Virus record (IMG/VR): IMGVR_UViG_3300028399_000007
Span: 1 to 62,076 of that record
Length of the DNA stretch: 62,076 nt
Strand: one strand, 5' to 3'
From: a virus
Shown here piece after piece: positions 41,946 to 48,896 of this stretch; position 1 is the first letter of the stretch, and every line of letters starts with the position of its first letter. The notes beneath the pieces were generated by a model. The model was not told the DNA's origin, did no database searches, and saw only the letters and a list, made by a program, of their open reading frames with translations. The translations under genes were made by a program, and so were the position numbers.

Positions 41946-42350
41946 TTACAGCCCCCACTTGGCATCAGTGTAGCCGGGCAACATCGTGATGAAGCGATCC
42001 TTGATCTTGTTCATCAGTTTATAGGCCCGTGAGTTTTCATAATTCTTGGTTTCACAGGATTGGTAATCGAGGCACTGGACCAGTTTTAGAAGTTCAACAG
42101 CACCCATCTTGGGCACGCGACGGAATTTAAGATCATCCTCAGTGATCACCACCCGTTCATAGCCGCCAAAATACTCCTCAGCGCGTCCGGGGTAGCGTGC
42201 GCACACACTGGCATAATTCTGATCCGTCAGAACATCTGACAGGTAGTTTGCCGTTTGCAGGGGATCAGGGTACTCACCTTGCAAGCCCATGTTGATATAG
42301 TTGACGACGATTGCCTTGATCGTCATGTCCGTAACAATAAATGCGCTCAT
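41946..42350 (-). CDS. Unknown early protein
   Basis: 134 residues after the conserved leader. Mixed alpha/beta with a helix AVELLKLVQCLDYQSCE. Typical of phage early proteins of unknown function with the pattern LQTANYLSDVLTDQNYASVC. No activity can be proposed. Confidence 0.65.
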   Translation of the reverse strand: MSAFIVTDMTIKAIVVNYINMGLQGEYPDPLQTANYLSDVLTDQNYASVCARYPGRAEEYFGGYERVVITEDDLKFRRVPKMGAVELLKLVQCLDYQSCETKNYENSRAYKLMNKIKDRFITMLPGYTDAKWGL

Positions 42351-42372
42351 TTTCCTAGCCCTCTTGGTCAGT

Positions 42373-42388
42373 GCGCCATCCTTGGCGC
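42373..42388 (-). promoter_or_regulatory. Intergenic hairpin GCGCCA-AGGA-TGGCGC
   Basis: Identical to 3024-3039, placed just before the conserved leader of the 42350 gene. Confidence 0.6.
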
Positions 42389-42395
42389 AGTGGTG

Positions 42396-42578
42396 TCAAA
42401 CTTCGCAATAAACTGCGGCGTCGCTGGGATCGATCATGGCGGTTTCGCCGTTGCCAAGTTCAACCTCAACAACCAGTTCGCCGTAGTAATCCTTGCCGTA
42501 GTCGAGAATGGTGCCGGGTACCAGTTGGTCAGTCCAGCCTACGTTAACGGTCTTGCCCTTTGCGTAGTAGTTGCTCAT
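42396..42578 (-). CDS. Small SH3-like early protein
   Basis: 60 residues: VNVGWTDQLVPGTILDYGKD and ELVVEVELGNGETAMI look like a small beta barrel. First leftward gene after promoter 42624-42651, with the conserved leader. Unknown function. Confidence 0.65.
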   Translation of the reverse strand: MSNYYAKGKTVNVGWTDQLVPGTILDYGKDYYGELVVEVELGNGETAMIDPSDAAVYCEV

Positions 42579-42623
42579 TTTCCTAGCCCTCTTTGTTGTG
42601 GTGTTTATTTAACCTTCACTTAC

Positions 42624-42651
42624 AGTATAGCGGCTGGAATCAGGATTGCAA
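42624..42651 (-). promoter_or_regulatory. Leftward early promoter TTGCAA-N16-TATACT
   Basis: Minus strand TTGCAA (42651-42646), 16-bp spacer, TATACT (42629-42624). The spacer end AGCCGC is identical to that of the 2684 promoter. Drives 42578 down to 41279. Confidence 0.8.
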
Positions 42652-42736
42652 GGTTTTTTATTGCATTTTTTCAAAAATTTTTCCATTAAAATACTTATAT
42701 TAGAATATGCTAATATACGGATTTTTGGCCGTGGAC

Positions 42737-42764
42737 TTGCAAGGCTTTCCACGGTATGTATAAT
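42737..42764 (+). promoter_or_regulatory. Promoter of the large noncoding RNA
   Basis: TTGCAA (42737-42742), 16-bp spacer, perfect TATAAT (42759-42764). Transcription should start near 42771. Divergent from the 42624 promoter. Confidence 0.8.
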
Positions 42765-43180
42765 TGCGCCCGTGCTCGGGGCAGAAAGCCGTGGCAACAC
42801 GGTGCAAGGGGCGAAGCCAACATAGTCCCGCTTCTCACGAAGTAAGCCCGAGCAAGCCGAGTCCGCGGGGCATGCCCCGGCCTCCGTTCCTGACGGGGGA
42901 TAGCGGCGAGTGATTAGGGCTGTGTTAGGCGTAATAATCAAAGGCCATGCCTCATCGTGAGGTGAGGCGCAGCACGAAAGCGAGTCGGGATAGGACAAAG
43001 GGTAGGTCGGAAGTCCGAGCGGGCACGCAAGGGCGATGGCCAGTCAATACGGTCGTGGTCGAAGGATCACAATGGTCGTTGAAGACAGCCGATTACCGGG
43101 CACGGGAAAGGTACGAGGCGTGTGGCATACTGTATCTTCACGGATACGGCACCACTGATCGGCGCACGTCTTGGTTGGTA

Positions 43181-43255
43181 GCGTATGTAGCTCAGTTGGT
43201 AGAGCGCATCCCCTGAAAGGATGGTGTCGCTGGTTCAAATCCAGCCTAACGCGCA
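43181..43255 (+). tRNA. tRNA-like domain inside the large RNA (anticodon position UGA)
   Basis: D arm GCTC/GAGC, anticodon stem CATCC/GGATG with loop CCTGAAA, T arm GCTGG-TTCAAAT-CCAGC are intact. The acceptor GCGTATG/CTAACGC has two internal mismatches, the 3' end reads GCA rather than CCA, and position 33 is C instead of the near-universal U. The short variable loop does not fit a serine tRNA. It may be a structural tRNA mimic rather than a decoding tRNA. Confidence 0.5.
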
Positions 43256-43568
43256 TATTGTGGGAATATGTAAAATGCAAAGACGCCGATCAGCGTGTTA
43301 TGAAAGTGACCTAATCCTGTGGCCTTATGGCAACACAGGGTTCCCAAGGCCGCAAGCTGAGGGAACTTCGTCAGGACACGCACTCAGGTCGTTTAGCGGC
43401 GAACTGGGGTAGTTGAGCGGCGGAGTAGTAACACGGCATAGGTCTATTGCCTGACCTGTAAACAAAACGGCAGTCATGTCTGCTTACGACAGTGCGCTTT
43501 GCGGCTGGCGTGGACAACCCGGCAACAACAGGCCGCACCCTGTTGGTACTCTGGGGAAAGGGCAGATC

Positions 43569-43598
43569 AAACCCGGCTTAATCTCAGCCGGGTTTTTT
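43569..43598 (+). terminator. Strong terminator of the noncoding RNA
   Basis: AAACCCGGCT (43569-43578) pairs perfectly with AGCCGGGTTT (43586-43595) over a 7-base loop, followed by TTT. The stop codon of the convergent 43584-44036 gene lies inside the hairpin. Confidence 0.9.
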
Positions 43599-44036
43599 AT
43601 TGACTTTGAAAACTTGCGTGATCCGCAACCTGCGATCTTTTGCCCAATCCTGCACATTACCGCCTATTACTGCGAAGCAGTGATCAACGGTGAAACAGAT
43701 ATATTTTTCGCCCTTGCTTAGTGCGGCGGTGATTGTTTTCGGCGTGTAGCTGCTTGAACAGTTTGGCTTATAAAAACGCTTGTAAAGATTGGACGAGCAG
43801 ACAGGTGGCTTTGCAGCGATGTTGTAATAACTGCAACCAAACTCCGCAACTGCCTGCATGATGATCTTTATGTCTGTGCTGCAACGATTACGCCGCCCCA
43901 ATTTTTTCAAAATGAGGTGCGCCTCCGCATAGCTAACGCCACACACCAGCGATACGGCGACAACAGAGCAGTCGTTGCGCTCATTCTTAAATCCGGTGGA
44001 ATCTCGCTGTTCCAAGGTTTTGGCGTACAGGTTCAT
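43584..44036 (-). CDS. Cysteine-peptidase-like phage protein
   Basis: 150 residues from ATG 44036, one base after the preceding stop. KNERNDCSVVAVSLVCGVSY (candidate nucleophile Cys), KPPVCSSN and DHCFAVIGGNVQDW (candidate His and Asn/Asp) fit the C39/papain-like pattern seen in some phage proteins. Activity is inferred from residue order only. Confidence 0.6.
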   Translation of the reverse strand: MNLYAKTLEQRDSTGFKNERNDCSVVAVSLVCGVSYAEAHLILKKLGRRNRCSTDIKIIMQAVAEFGCSYYNIAAKPPVCSSNLYKRFYKPNCSSSYTPKTITAALSKGEKYICFTVDHCFAVIGGNVQDWAKDRRLRITQVFKVNKKPG

Positions 44037-44037
44037 G

Positions 44038-44154
44038 CTACACCTCACCCTGTCGGTAAACCTTGATCCGCGCGGCGGTGCGCTCTACCTTGGCCTGTGC
44101 TACGTTGATTGCAACGCCAGCCAAAACACAAAAAGCTACGAGTACATATTCCAT
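44038..44154 (-). CDS. 38-residue membrane or exported peptide
   Basis: Conserved leader directly before ATG 44154. One hydrophobic helix (YVLVAFCVLAGVAINVA) then a basic helix (QAKVERTAARIKVYRQG). The stop is one base before the next gene's start, so translation is coupled. Confidence 0.6.
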   Translation of the reverse strand: MEYVLVAFCVLAGVAINVAQAKVERTAARIKVYRQGEV

Positions 44155-44176
44155 TTTCCTAGCCCTCTTGGTTAAT

Positions 44177-44192
44177 GCGCCATCCTTGGCGC
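44177..44192 (-). promoter_or_regulatory. Intergenic hairpin GCGCCA-AGGA-TGGCGC
   Basis: Identical copy of 3024-3039, followed on the minus strand by ATTAA and the conserved leader of the 44154 gene. Confidence 0.6.
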
Positions 44193-44207
44193 TGGTTTGT
44201 CTTTATA

Positions 44208-44432
44208 TTAAAACGCAAATCCTTTTGAACTTGCGATCTCAAACGGCGCTTCCTTGGCCCGGCGTTCAAAGTATTCCTCGACCGTGAAGTTTTTGGCGAG
44301 GAACCTTGCGAATTTCCTCATGCTGCCCTTGCGATACTTGAAGCGTGCGACAAACTGGCGCTCACCGTTTTCGCTACGGTACATGAGGCAGTACCCGTCA
44401 AAAACAAAGTTGGTCATGTTGAAATTGCTCAT
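44208..44432 (-). CDS. Unknown basic early protein
   Basis: 74 residues after promoter 44466-44493 and the conserved leader. Basic and aromatic (FVARFKYRKGSMRKFARFL) with an acidic helix (TVEEYFERRAKEAPFE). Unknown function. Confidence 0.7.
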   Translation of the reverse strand: MSNFNMTNFVFDGYCLMYRSENGERQFVARFKYRKGSMRKFARFLAKNFTVEEYFERRAKEAPFEIASSKGFAF

Positions 44433-44465
44433 TTTCCTAGCCCTCTTTTTTGTTGGTTCAAGGTA

Positions 44466-44493
44466 AGTATAGACGCTATGAAATATATTGCAA
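44466..44493 (-). promoter_or_regulatory. Leftward early promoter TTGCAA-N16-TATACT
   Basis: Minus strand TTGCAA (44493-44488), 16-bp spacer, TATACT (44471-44466). Drives 44432 to 43584. Divergent from 44599. Confidence 0.8.
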
Positions 44494-44545
44494 GGATTAT
44501 TTTCAAAAAATTGCGTATATAAGTATTTAATAATACTGGGTTTTG

Positions 44546-44560
44546 TAAGTTATTGATTTT
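44546..44560 (-). promoter_or_regulatory. Dyad operator-like motif, copy 4
   Basis: TAAGTTATTGATTTT, midway between divergent promoters 44466 and 44599 (38 bp from the latter). Could control both. Confidence 0.55.
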
Positions 44561-44598
44561 AATTGTTAAAAATAATTGTTAAAATGTAATAAAAACCC

Positions 44599-44626
44599 TT
44601 GCATTTTCCGCCCGGTGGTGTAAACT
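44599..44626 (+). promoter_or_regulatory. Rightward early promoter TTGCAT-N16-TAAACT
   Basis: TTGCAT (44599-44604), 16-bp spacer, TAAACT (44621-44626). Precedes 44670 and the clamp/DUF4942 genes. Confidence 0.7.
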
Positions 44627-44669
44627 GTAATTGTAGTTTGAAAAACCAACAACCAAGAGGGCTAGGCAA

Positions 44670-45074
44670 ATGGCTTACATGAGTCAAGAGAAAAAGAAAA
44701 TGCTTGCGCCGCAAATCAAGGCGGTGCTTAAAAAGTACGGGGTCAAAGCCACGATCTCCGTATCCCACCATTCAACGCTGGTCGTTACCCTGAGAGAAGG
44801 GCCGTTTGATATTATCGCTGAGTACAACAAGATCGCCGAAGAAAAAGGCAAGTACGCTGCTAGCTGGTATATGGACGTTAATCCTTACTGGATTGACGAT
44901 AACCATGCTGGTGAAATCCGTGACTTCCTTAATGAGTTGAAGGATGCCATGAACGGCAAGGGCGCTGAGGTCAAGAACCACAATAACAGCAATCCCATGA
45001 CCGACTACTTTGACGTAGGTTGGTATATCCGCATTTCTGTCGGACGCTACGACAAACCTTACAAAGTTATTTAA
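44670..45074 (+). CDS. Conserved phage protein of unknown function
   Basis: 134 residues after the conserved leader. SQEKKKMLAPQIKAVLKKYG, VSHHSTLVVTLREG, YMDVNPYWIDDNH and YFDVGWYIRISVGRYDKPY are, from memory, typical of a family common in proteobacterial phages and plasmids, function unknown. Confidence 0.8.
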   Translation: MAYMSQEKKKMLAPQIKAVLKKYGVKATISVSHHSTLVVTLREGPFDIIAEYNKIAEEKGKYAASWYMDVNPYWIDDNHAGEIRDFLNELKDAMNGKGAEVKNHNNSNPMTDYFDVGWYIRISVGRYDKPYKVI

Positions 45075-45080
45075 TCAACC

Positions 45081-45095
45081 GCGTCAAGGACGGCG
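45081..45095 (+). promoter_or_regulatory. Intergenic hairpin variant
   Basis: GCGTCAAGGACGGCG keeps the AAGGA core; CGTC can pair with GACG. Followed after a few bases by the conserved leader of 45117. Confidence 0.45.
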
Positions 45096-45116
45096 ACAAC
45101 CAAGAGGGCTATGAAA

Positions 45117-45380
45117 ATGAGTAACAAGGTAAACACTGGTATCAGACTTATCGCCAAACAGGCGGCGGATTTGCAGTTTCGTGCAAAGCGCCTAGCTGAC
45201 GAAAACATGCAATGGGATTGCAGTTTCAAGGGTACAGAAGCCGCCCAAGAGTACAATCGCCTCATGGACGAATATGAAGCATTGCAGGCGGTAGCTGATC
45301 GTGCTGGTGAGTACGTGGCGTTTATGACCGCCGTTGATTTTATCCTTGGAGGATTTGAGAACCAAAACCAAGAGGGCTAG
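45117..45380 (+). CDS. Unknown helical early protein
   Basis: 87 residues. ATG 45117 is chosen over ATG 45111 because the leader GGGCTATGAAA normally reads GGGCTAGGAAA; the base change created a false start. Helical (RLIAKQAADLQFRAKRLADE). The final residues NQEG and the stop are encoded by the next gene's leader (AACCAAGAGGGCTAG). Confidence 0.7.
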   Translation: MSNKVNTGIRLIAKQAADLQFRAKRLADENMQWDCSFKGTEAAQEYNRLMDEYEALQAVADRAGEYVAFMTAVDFILGGFENQNQEG

Positions 45381-45383
45381 AAA

Positions 45384-45641
45384 ATGGAATACGTTGATTG
45401 CACGTTCTGTGACCGCACGGGTACCGATCCGGAAGATGACAATGAACTGTGCCCGATCTGTTACGGCGAGGGCGCAGTTGCCGCGACACATGGTGTCGAA
45501 GAGTATAGTTCTTTCGGCACTTGCGAGCATTGCTTGCGTAATGGGCCGGTGATCGAAACCATGACCTTCTACGTCATGGGCAACGGCATAACCAAGAACA
45601 AATTAACGTCTTGCCTGTGTATTGACTGCTACCGGGGATAA
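45384..45641 (+). CDS. Zinc-finger protein, DnaJ-type CxxC pairs
   Basis: 85 residues. CTFCDRTG and CPICYGEG form a DnaJ-like zinc pair, and CEHCLRNG and CLCIDC a second one. Start three bases after the previous stop, with the leader inside the previous gene. Unknown role; perhaps RNA- or DNA-binding. Confidence 0.7.
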   Translation: MEYVDCTFCDRTGTDPEDDNELCPICYGEGAVAATHGVEEYSSFGTCEHCLRNGPVIETMTFYVMGNGITKNKLTSCLCIDCYRG

Positions 45642-46341
45642 TCAAGATGGAAAAAAGCAAAATACAACAGATTGCAACCATGGCGCATGTCATGAAAAAC
45701 CCAAAAAAGATACTTGTGTGCGCCACATCATTGATTTGATCAACGGCGAGGAACTTACTGATCAAAATCTGGCCGAGTTATACAAGTTTTTCATGCCACC
45801 GATCCCCAAGGCCAAGAAAACGCCCGAACAGTGGGTAGCCACTGCGATTGGGGACAAGGACGTGCGCTTTTATTTGAACTATGTGTACGTCGATAAGGAA
45901 TGGGTCATTGGTTCAAACGGCCATCATCTGCATCGTGTCCACAATGACAATAATCTCGAACCCGGTTACTACCTGCCGTCGCCTGCCGGGGGACAGGGTA
46001 TTGTCTTGGCTGAACCGCCTGACTTCGCTACTTACCCACAGGTCGAGAGCGTGATCCCGGCAAGCAAAAAGGGCGGGGTAAAATTTACTGTTGACGATCT
46101 TGAGATCAATAAAGAACAGTTGGCGGCTGGTAGTTCAAAAATGGTCGATGTTTACAAGTTCCCGAAGCGGTTGATAGGTGATGAACGCATATCGATCAAT
46201 TATGGATACCTGAATGATTTGATCGCCATACCCGGTTTCGATGATGCCGAACTATGCGTTTACCCAAAAAAGGGCTACGTGGCACTATGGTCAGGCAAAC
46301 TGTGTCTAGGCGTTATCATGTTGCGCAGACCAGCGGGGTAG
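45622..46341 (+). CDS. Sliding-clamp-like protein, start uncertain
   Basis: Up to 239 residues from TTG 45622; GTG 45719 would give about 207. DVRFYLNYVYVDKEWVIG, SNGHHLHRVH, INYGYLNDLIA and GYVALWSGKLCLGVIML follow the order of DnaN-type clamps (strand, DGHRL-like turn, NPxYL). The frame before about 45720 looks poor, while a well-initiated 30-codon frame (45647-45739) overlaps it. Probably the polymerase processivity factor; this is inference. Confidence 0.55.
   Translation: MTATGDNQDGKKQNTTDCNHGACHEKPKKDTCVRHIIDLINGEELTDQNLAELYKFFMPPIPKAKKTPEQWVATAIGDKDVRFYLNYVYVDKEWVIGSNGHHLHRVHNDNNLEPGYYLPSPAGGQGIVLAEPPDFATYPQVESVIPASKKGGVKFTVDDLEINKEQLAAGSSKMVDVYKFPKRLIGDERISINYGYLNDLIAIPGFDDAELCVYPKKGYVALWSGKLCLGVIMLRRPAG
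45647..45739 (+). CDS. Possible 30-residue ORF overlapping the clamp-like gene
   Basis: ATG 45647 follows GGGGATAATCAAG. The sequence MEKSKIQQIATMAHVMKNPK looks like a natural N-terminus. It ends at TGA 45737-45739, just where the clamp-like frame becomes convincing. Either a small coupled gene or the true N-terminus of the clamp gene separated by a frameshift. Confidence 0.4.
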   Translation: MEKSKIQQIATMAHVMKNPKKILVCATSLI

Positions 46342-46345
46342 CAAT

Positions 46346-47116
46346 ATGTTCAATAACATAGCAATACCAAAGAACTTGCAGGATTTTTGCAAGGCACGTG
46401 TTGAAGTCAACAAATGGATCAACGAAGCACAGGCTTGTATCAATCACGCAACCGAAGCGGTCAAGGGGATCTTGCCCTATGATCTGCCCTATACCGCCAG
46501 CCTGAGAGAATCTCCCAAGCGTATTATGCAGGAGGTGGACATACGCTTATGGCGGCGTGCGTTTGATCTGACGGGCTATGCGCAGATCATGGATGCACAG
46601 GCACAGAAAGAATTTAACCAAACGCTTGAGAACGATCCGCCTGAATTCAACGAGGACAATATACGTTCTATCTTCCTAAGCGCCGCGCAGGATTCAGAAG
46701 CCATGTTCAAGCGCGGCATCGTCAACGTGTTCAAATACCTGTCAAATGAATACAAGGCCAACAGTAAGGATCCTTTTGTGGTCGGCAAAAAGTGCATCAT
46801 GCGCGGCATGTTCAGTAGCTGGGTCGGCTACCCGTCGCTCAACTATGGCCACGCCTCTGATCAGATCAACGATATTGATCGCGTATTCAAGACCTTGGAC
46901 GGCAAGCAGCACCACCCGCGCGAACTGGAAGCCAAGATCAATGAGGCGTCCAAGGCAGGCCAAGACTTTGAGGACGATTATTTCAAGATCAAAGCATTCG
47001 CTAATGGCAACATGCACATCTGGTTCAAGCGCCGTGATTTGCTCGAAAAAGTAAATACCATTATTGCAGAATGGTACGGGGATCATGCGCTGGCCGATGG
47101 CACTAACAGCATGTAA
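46346..47116 (+). CDS. DUF4942 family protein
   Basis: 256 residues. LPYTASLRESPKRIMQEVDI, RLWRRAFDLTGYAQIMDA and the C-terminal FANGNMHIWFKRRDLLEKVN are typical of DUF4942, found in phages and mobile elements beside replication genes. Function unknown. Starts 4 bases after the clamp-like gene. Confidence 0.82.
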   Translation: MFNNIAIPKNLQDFCKARVEVNKWINEAQACINHATEAVKGILPYDLPYTASLRESPKRIMQEVDIRLWRRAFDLTGYAQIMDAQAQKEFNQTLENDPPEFNEDNIRSIFLSAAQDSEAMFKRGIVNVFKYLSNEYKANSKDPFVVGKKCIMRGMFSSWVGYPSLNYGHASDQINDIDRVFKTLDGKQHHPRELEAKINEASKAGQDFEDDYFKIKAFANGNMHIWFKRRDLLEKVNTIIAEWYGDHALADGTNSM

Positions 47117-47150
47117 CTATATGCTAATATATTTGCAATTAAAATAATTG

Positions 47151-47179
47151 TTGCAATCTTTTTTGCTTTGTAGTCTAAT
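47151..47179 (+). promoter_or_regulatory. Early promoter, TTGCAA with TCTAAT
   Basis: TTGCAA (47151-47156), 17-bp spacer, TCTAAT (47174-47179) overlapping TAATAT. Downstream CTGTAAGTTAACCAAGAGGG resembles the region after promoter 57658. The -10 assignment is less certain than at the other promoters. Confidence 0.5.
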
Positions 47180-47208
47180 ATCTGTAAGTTAACCAAGAGG
47201 GCTAGATT

Positions 47209-48054
47209 ATGTACGAGATGACACAAACCCATTCCACCCCGATGCCGGACGATCTGATCCGGCGCAACGCACCCAGCGTATTTGCTACGCAACCCTACCA
47301 CGAAGTAAGCGACCGCTATGCCTTCGTACCCACGATCAACATCATCGACGCCTTGCGCGGCGAGGGCTGGTTGCCTGTTGACGCCAGTCAGAAGCGCGTG
47401 CGCTTGAAAGATCGCCGGGAGTTCACCAAGCACTTGGTGCGGTTCCGCCGCTTGGGTGATGATATTCAGATCGGCGATTCGGTCATGGAACTGTTACTGA
47501 CCAATTCACACGACCGCGCCAGTGCCTTCTCCCTGCATGCCGGTGTCTTTCGCATGGCCTGTGCCAATGGCATCGTGATCGCGGATAGCACGCTGGCGAA
47601 GATCAAGGTGCGCCACAGCGGCGACGCGGCCAAGGAAATCATCGAGGGCAGTTACCATGTCATAGATGAGGTGCCCAAGATCGCCGCCGAGGTGGAGGAA
47701 ATGCAGCGCATTGATTTGACCCAGCCCGAGCGCCGTATCTTCGCCGATGCTGCTTACAAGCTGGTCGCGCCTGAGTTGAAGGAAGGGCAGCGGATGATCA
47801 CGCAACAGGACAGCATCCTGTCGCAGATGTTGGCTCCGCGCCGCCGCGATGATAACGGCACTGACTTGTGGACTACCTACAACGTGTTGCAGGAGAAGGT
47901 GATCCGTGGCGGTGTGCGCACTGCCAAGGTGTCTAACGGCAAGGTGCGCCATAGCACTACCCGCGAGGTGCGCAGCATTGACCGCGACATTAAGCTGAAC
48001 AAGGCGCTGTGGGAGATGGCCATGCAGATGAAAGACCTTAAAACCGCTGCATGA
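47209..48054 (+). CDS. DUF932 family protein
   Basis: 281 residues after the conserved leader. FVPTINIIDALRGEGWLPVD, FTKHLVRFRR, ELLLTNSHDRASAFSLHAGV and FRMACANGIV are the DUF932 signature (plasmid/phage protein of unknown function, often near replication or defence genes). Higher GC than its neighbours in the first two thirds. Confidence 0.85.
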   Translation: MYEMTQTHSTPMPDDLIRRNAPSVFATQPYHEVSDRYAFVPTINIIDALRGEGWLPVDASQKRVRLKDRREFTKHLVRFRRLGDDIQIGDSVMELLLTNSHDRASAFSLHAGVFRMACANGIVIADSTLAKIKVRHSGDAAKEIIEGSYHVIDEVPKIAAEVEEMQRIDLTQPERRIFADAAYKLVAPELKEGQRMITQQDSILSQMLAPRRRDDNGTDLWTTYNVLQEKVIRGGVRTAKVSNGKVRHSTTREVRSIDRDIKLNKALWEMAMQMKDLKTAA

Positions 48055-48129
48055 CGGCTGATAATAGGCGCAGGGAAGCGTCGTTTTTATAACAATCTAA
48101 AATAAAGACGGCCAAAAACAGACAAGATA

Positions 48130-48453
48130 ATGGACGATATAGACTTAAATCGGCACGTGGCTATTGCTATGGGTGCTTATGACGAGTACGTGCGGAACCG
48201 GGTTTTGTATGACGACCCGGTACTTGATTTTGGTGATTGGTTACGTCTCCCAAGTTTTAACTATGCAGCCCCGTCACGGCAGATCACAATGTTACAAGCA
48301 TTGTGGACTAGTGTTAGCGCCACACTAACATGGAGTAACGGCAATTTTTCAATCAAGAGCAAAAATTTTACGTATTCTGATCACAAACTTGAAAAAGTTA
48401 TCGCTCGTACATACCTGCATATAAAAAACGGAGATAAAAATGCCATTTATTGA
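48130..48453 (+). CDS. Unknown phage protein
   Basis: 107 residues with a helical N-terminus (HVAIAMGAYDEYVRNRVLYD) and DFGDWLRLPSFNYAAP. No clear ribosome site. Overlaps the next gene by 14 bases. Confidence 0.55.
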   Translation: MDDIDLNRHVAIAMGAYDEYVRNRVLYDDPVLDFGDWLRLPSFNYAAPSRQITMLQALWTSVSATLTWSNGNFSIKSKNFTYSDHKLEKVIARTYLHIKNGDKNAIY

Positions 48454-48628
48454 ATTTATTATGACTTATTGGGACTGGTATTTAGCAATAGGTGCAGTTT
48501 TTGGGGTTTACGAATCTTTAGTTGCAGTATATAAAACTGGAACACCTGTTCTTTTATTACCAATAATTTTTTTATTGGCAGTGGTTTTATGGCCAATTTT
48601 GGTCGTTTCATACATAGCAAAAAATTAA
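48440..48628 (+). CDS. Small two-helix membrane protein
   Basis: 62 residues with two membrane helices (about 8-28 and 36-58: PVLLLPIIFLLAVVLWPILV). GGAGATAAAA site. Inner-membrane location expected; unknown function. Confidence 0.6.
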   Translation: MPFIEFIMTYWDWYLAIGAVFGVYESLVAVYKTGTPVLLLPIIFLLAVVLWPILVVSYIAKN

Positions 48629-48641
48629 TAAAGGTATGCAA

Positions 48642-48896
48642 ATGACAAAATACACTGATCTAAAACCGCCTTTTGATCCACGTTTGGACGTGGATTCACA
48701 ACGATATGTTGTTTATAACGTGGAAGAAAAACGTGTCATGCGTAGTACGCAAGATATTTCACAAGCCGTGCGCATTTGTGTGCGGCTAAATGGTGACAAG
48801 GAAATCGCTGAATACGCCATTGCCGACAAGGATGCAAATACTTACCTTAGTGGCTGGCGCAAATTGCGGGAGGTGAAAAATGACTACAGCCAATGA
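48642..48896 (+). CDS. Unknown early protein
   Basis: 84 residues from ATG 48642, 7 bases after AAGG; ATG 48636 is too close to that site. LDVDSQRYVVYNVE and VRICVRLNGDKEIAEYAI suggest a mixed alpha/beta fold. Overlaps the next start by 17 bases. Confidence 0.6.
   Translation: MTKYTDLKPPFDPRLDVDSQRYVVYNVEEKRVMRSTQDISQAVRICVRLNGDKEIAEYAIADKDANTYLSGWRKLREVKNDYSQ

Larger units (their letters stand above)
42771..43598 (+). ncRNA. Large structured noncoding RNA, about 830 nt, GOLLD/ROOL-like in context
   Basis: No credible gene, much higher GC than neighbours, own promoter and strong terminator. Many hairpins: CCGTG-GCAA-CACGG (42789), GCTCGGG/CCCGAGC (42774/42847), GGGGCATGCCCC (42877), CCTCA/TGAGG (42950), TCGGA/TCCGA (43007), GTATC/GATAC (43132), CCTGTGGCC/GGC..CACAGG (43316), GTTCCC/GGGAAC (43340), AGGTC/GACCT (43440), TGTC/GACA, CAACA/TGTTG (43527). 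A tRNA-like domain is embedded (43181). The size, phage setting and tRNA link recall GOLLD and ROOL RNAs; membership is unproven. Confidence 0.75.

Noticed and set aside
43181-43255. Phage attachment site within a tRNA
   Set aside because: No integrase gene is seen and the tRNA-like domain is internal to a larger RNA unit.
42609-43721. Plus and minus frames of 63-129 codons across the large RNA
   Set aside because: Arginine/glycine/proline-rich shadow translations in a GC-rich structured region, without ribosome sites, crossing the tRNA-like domain or terminator.
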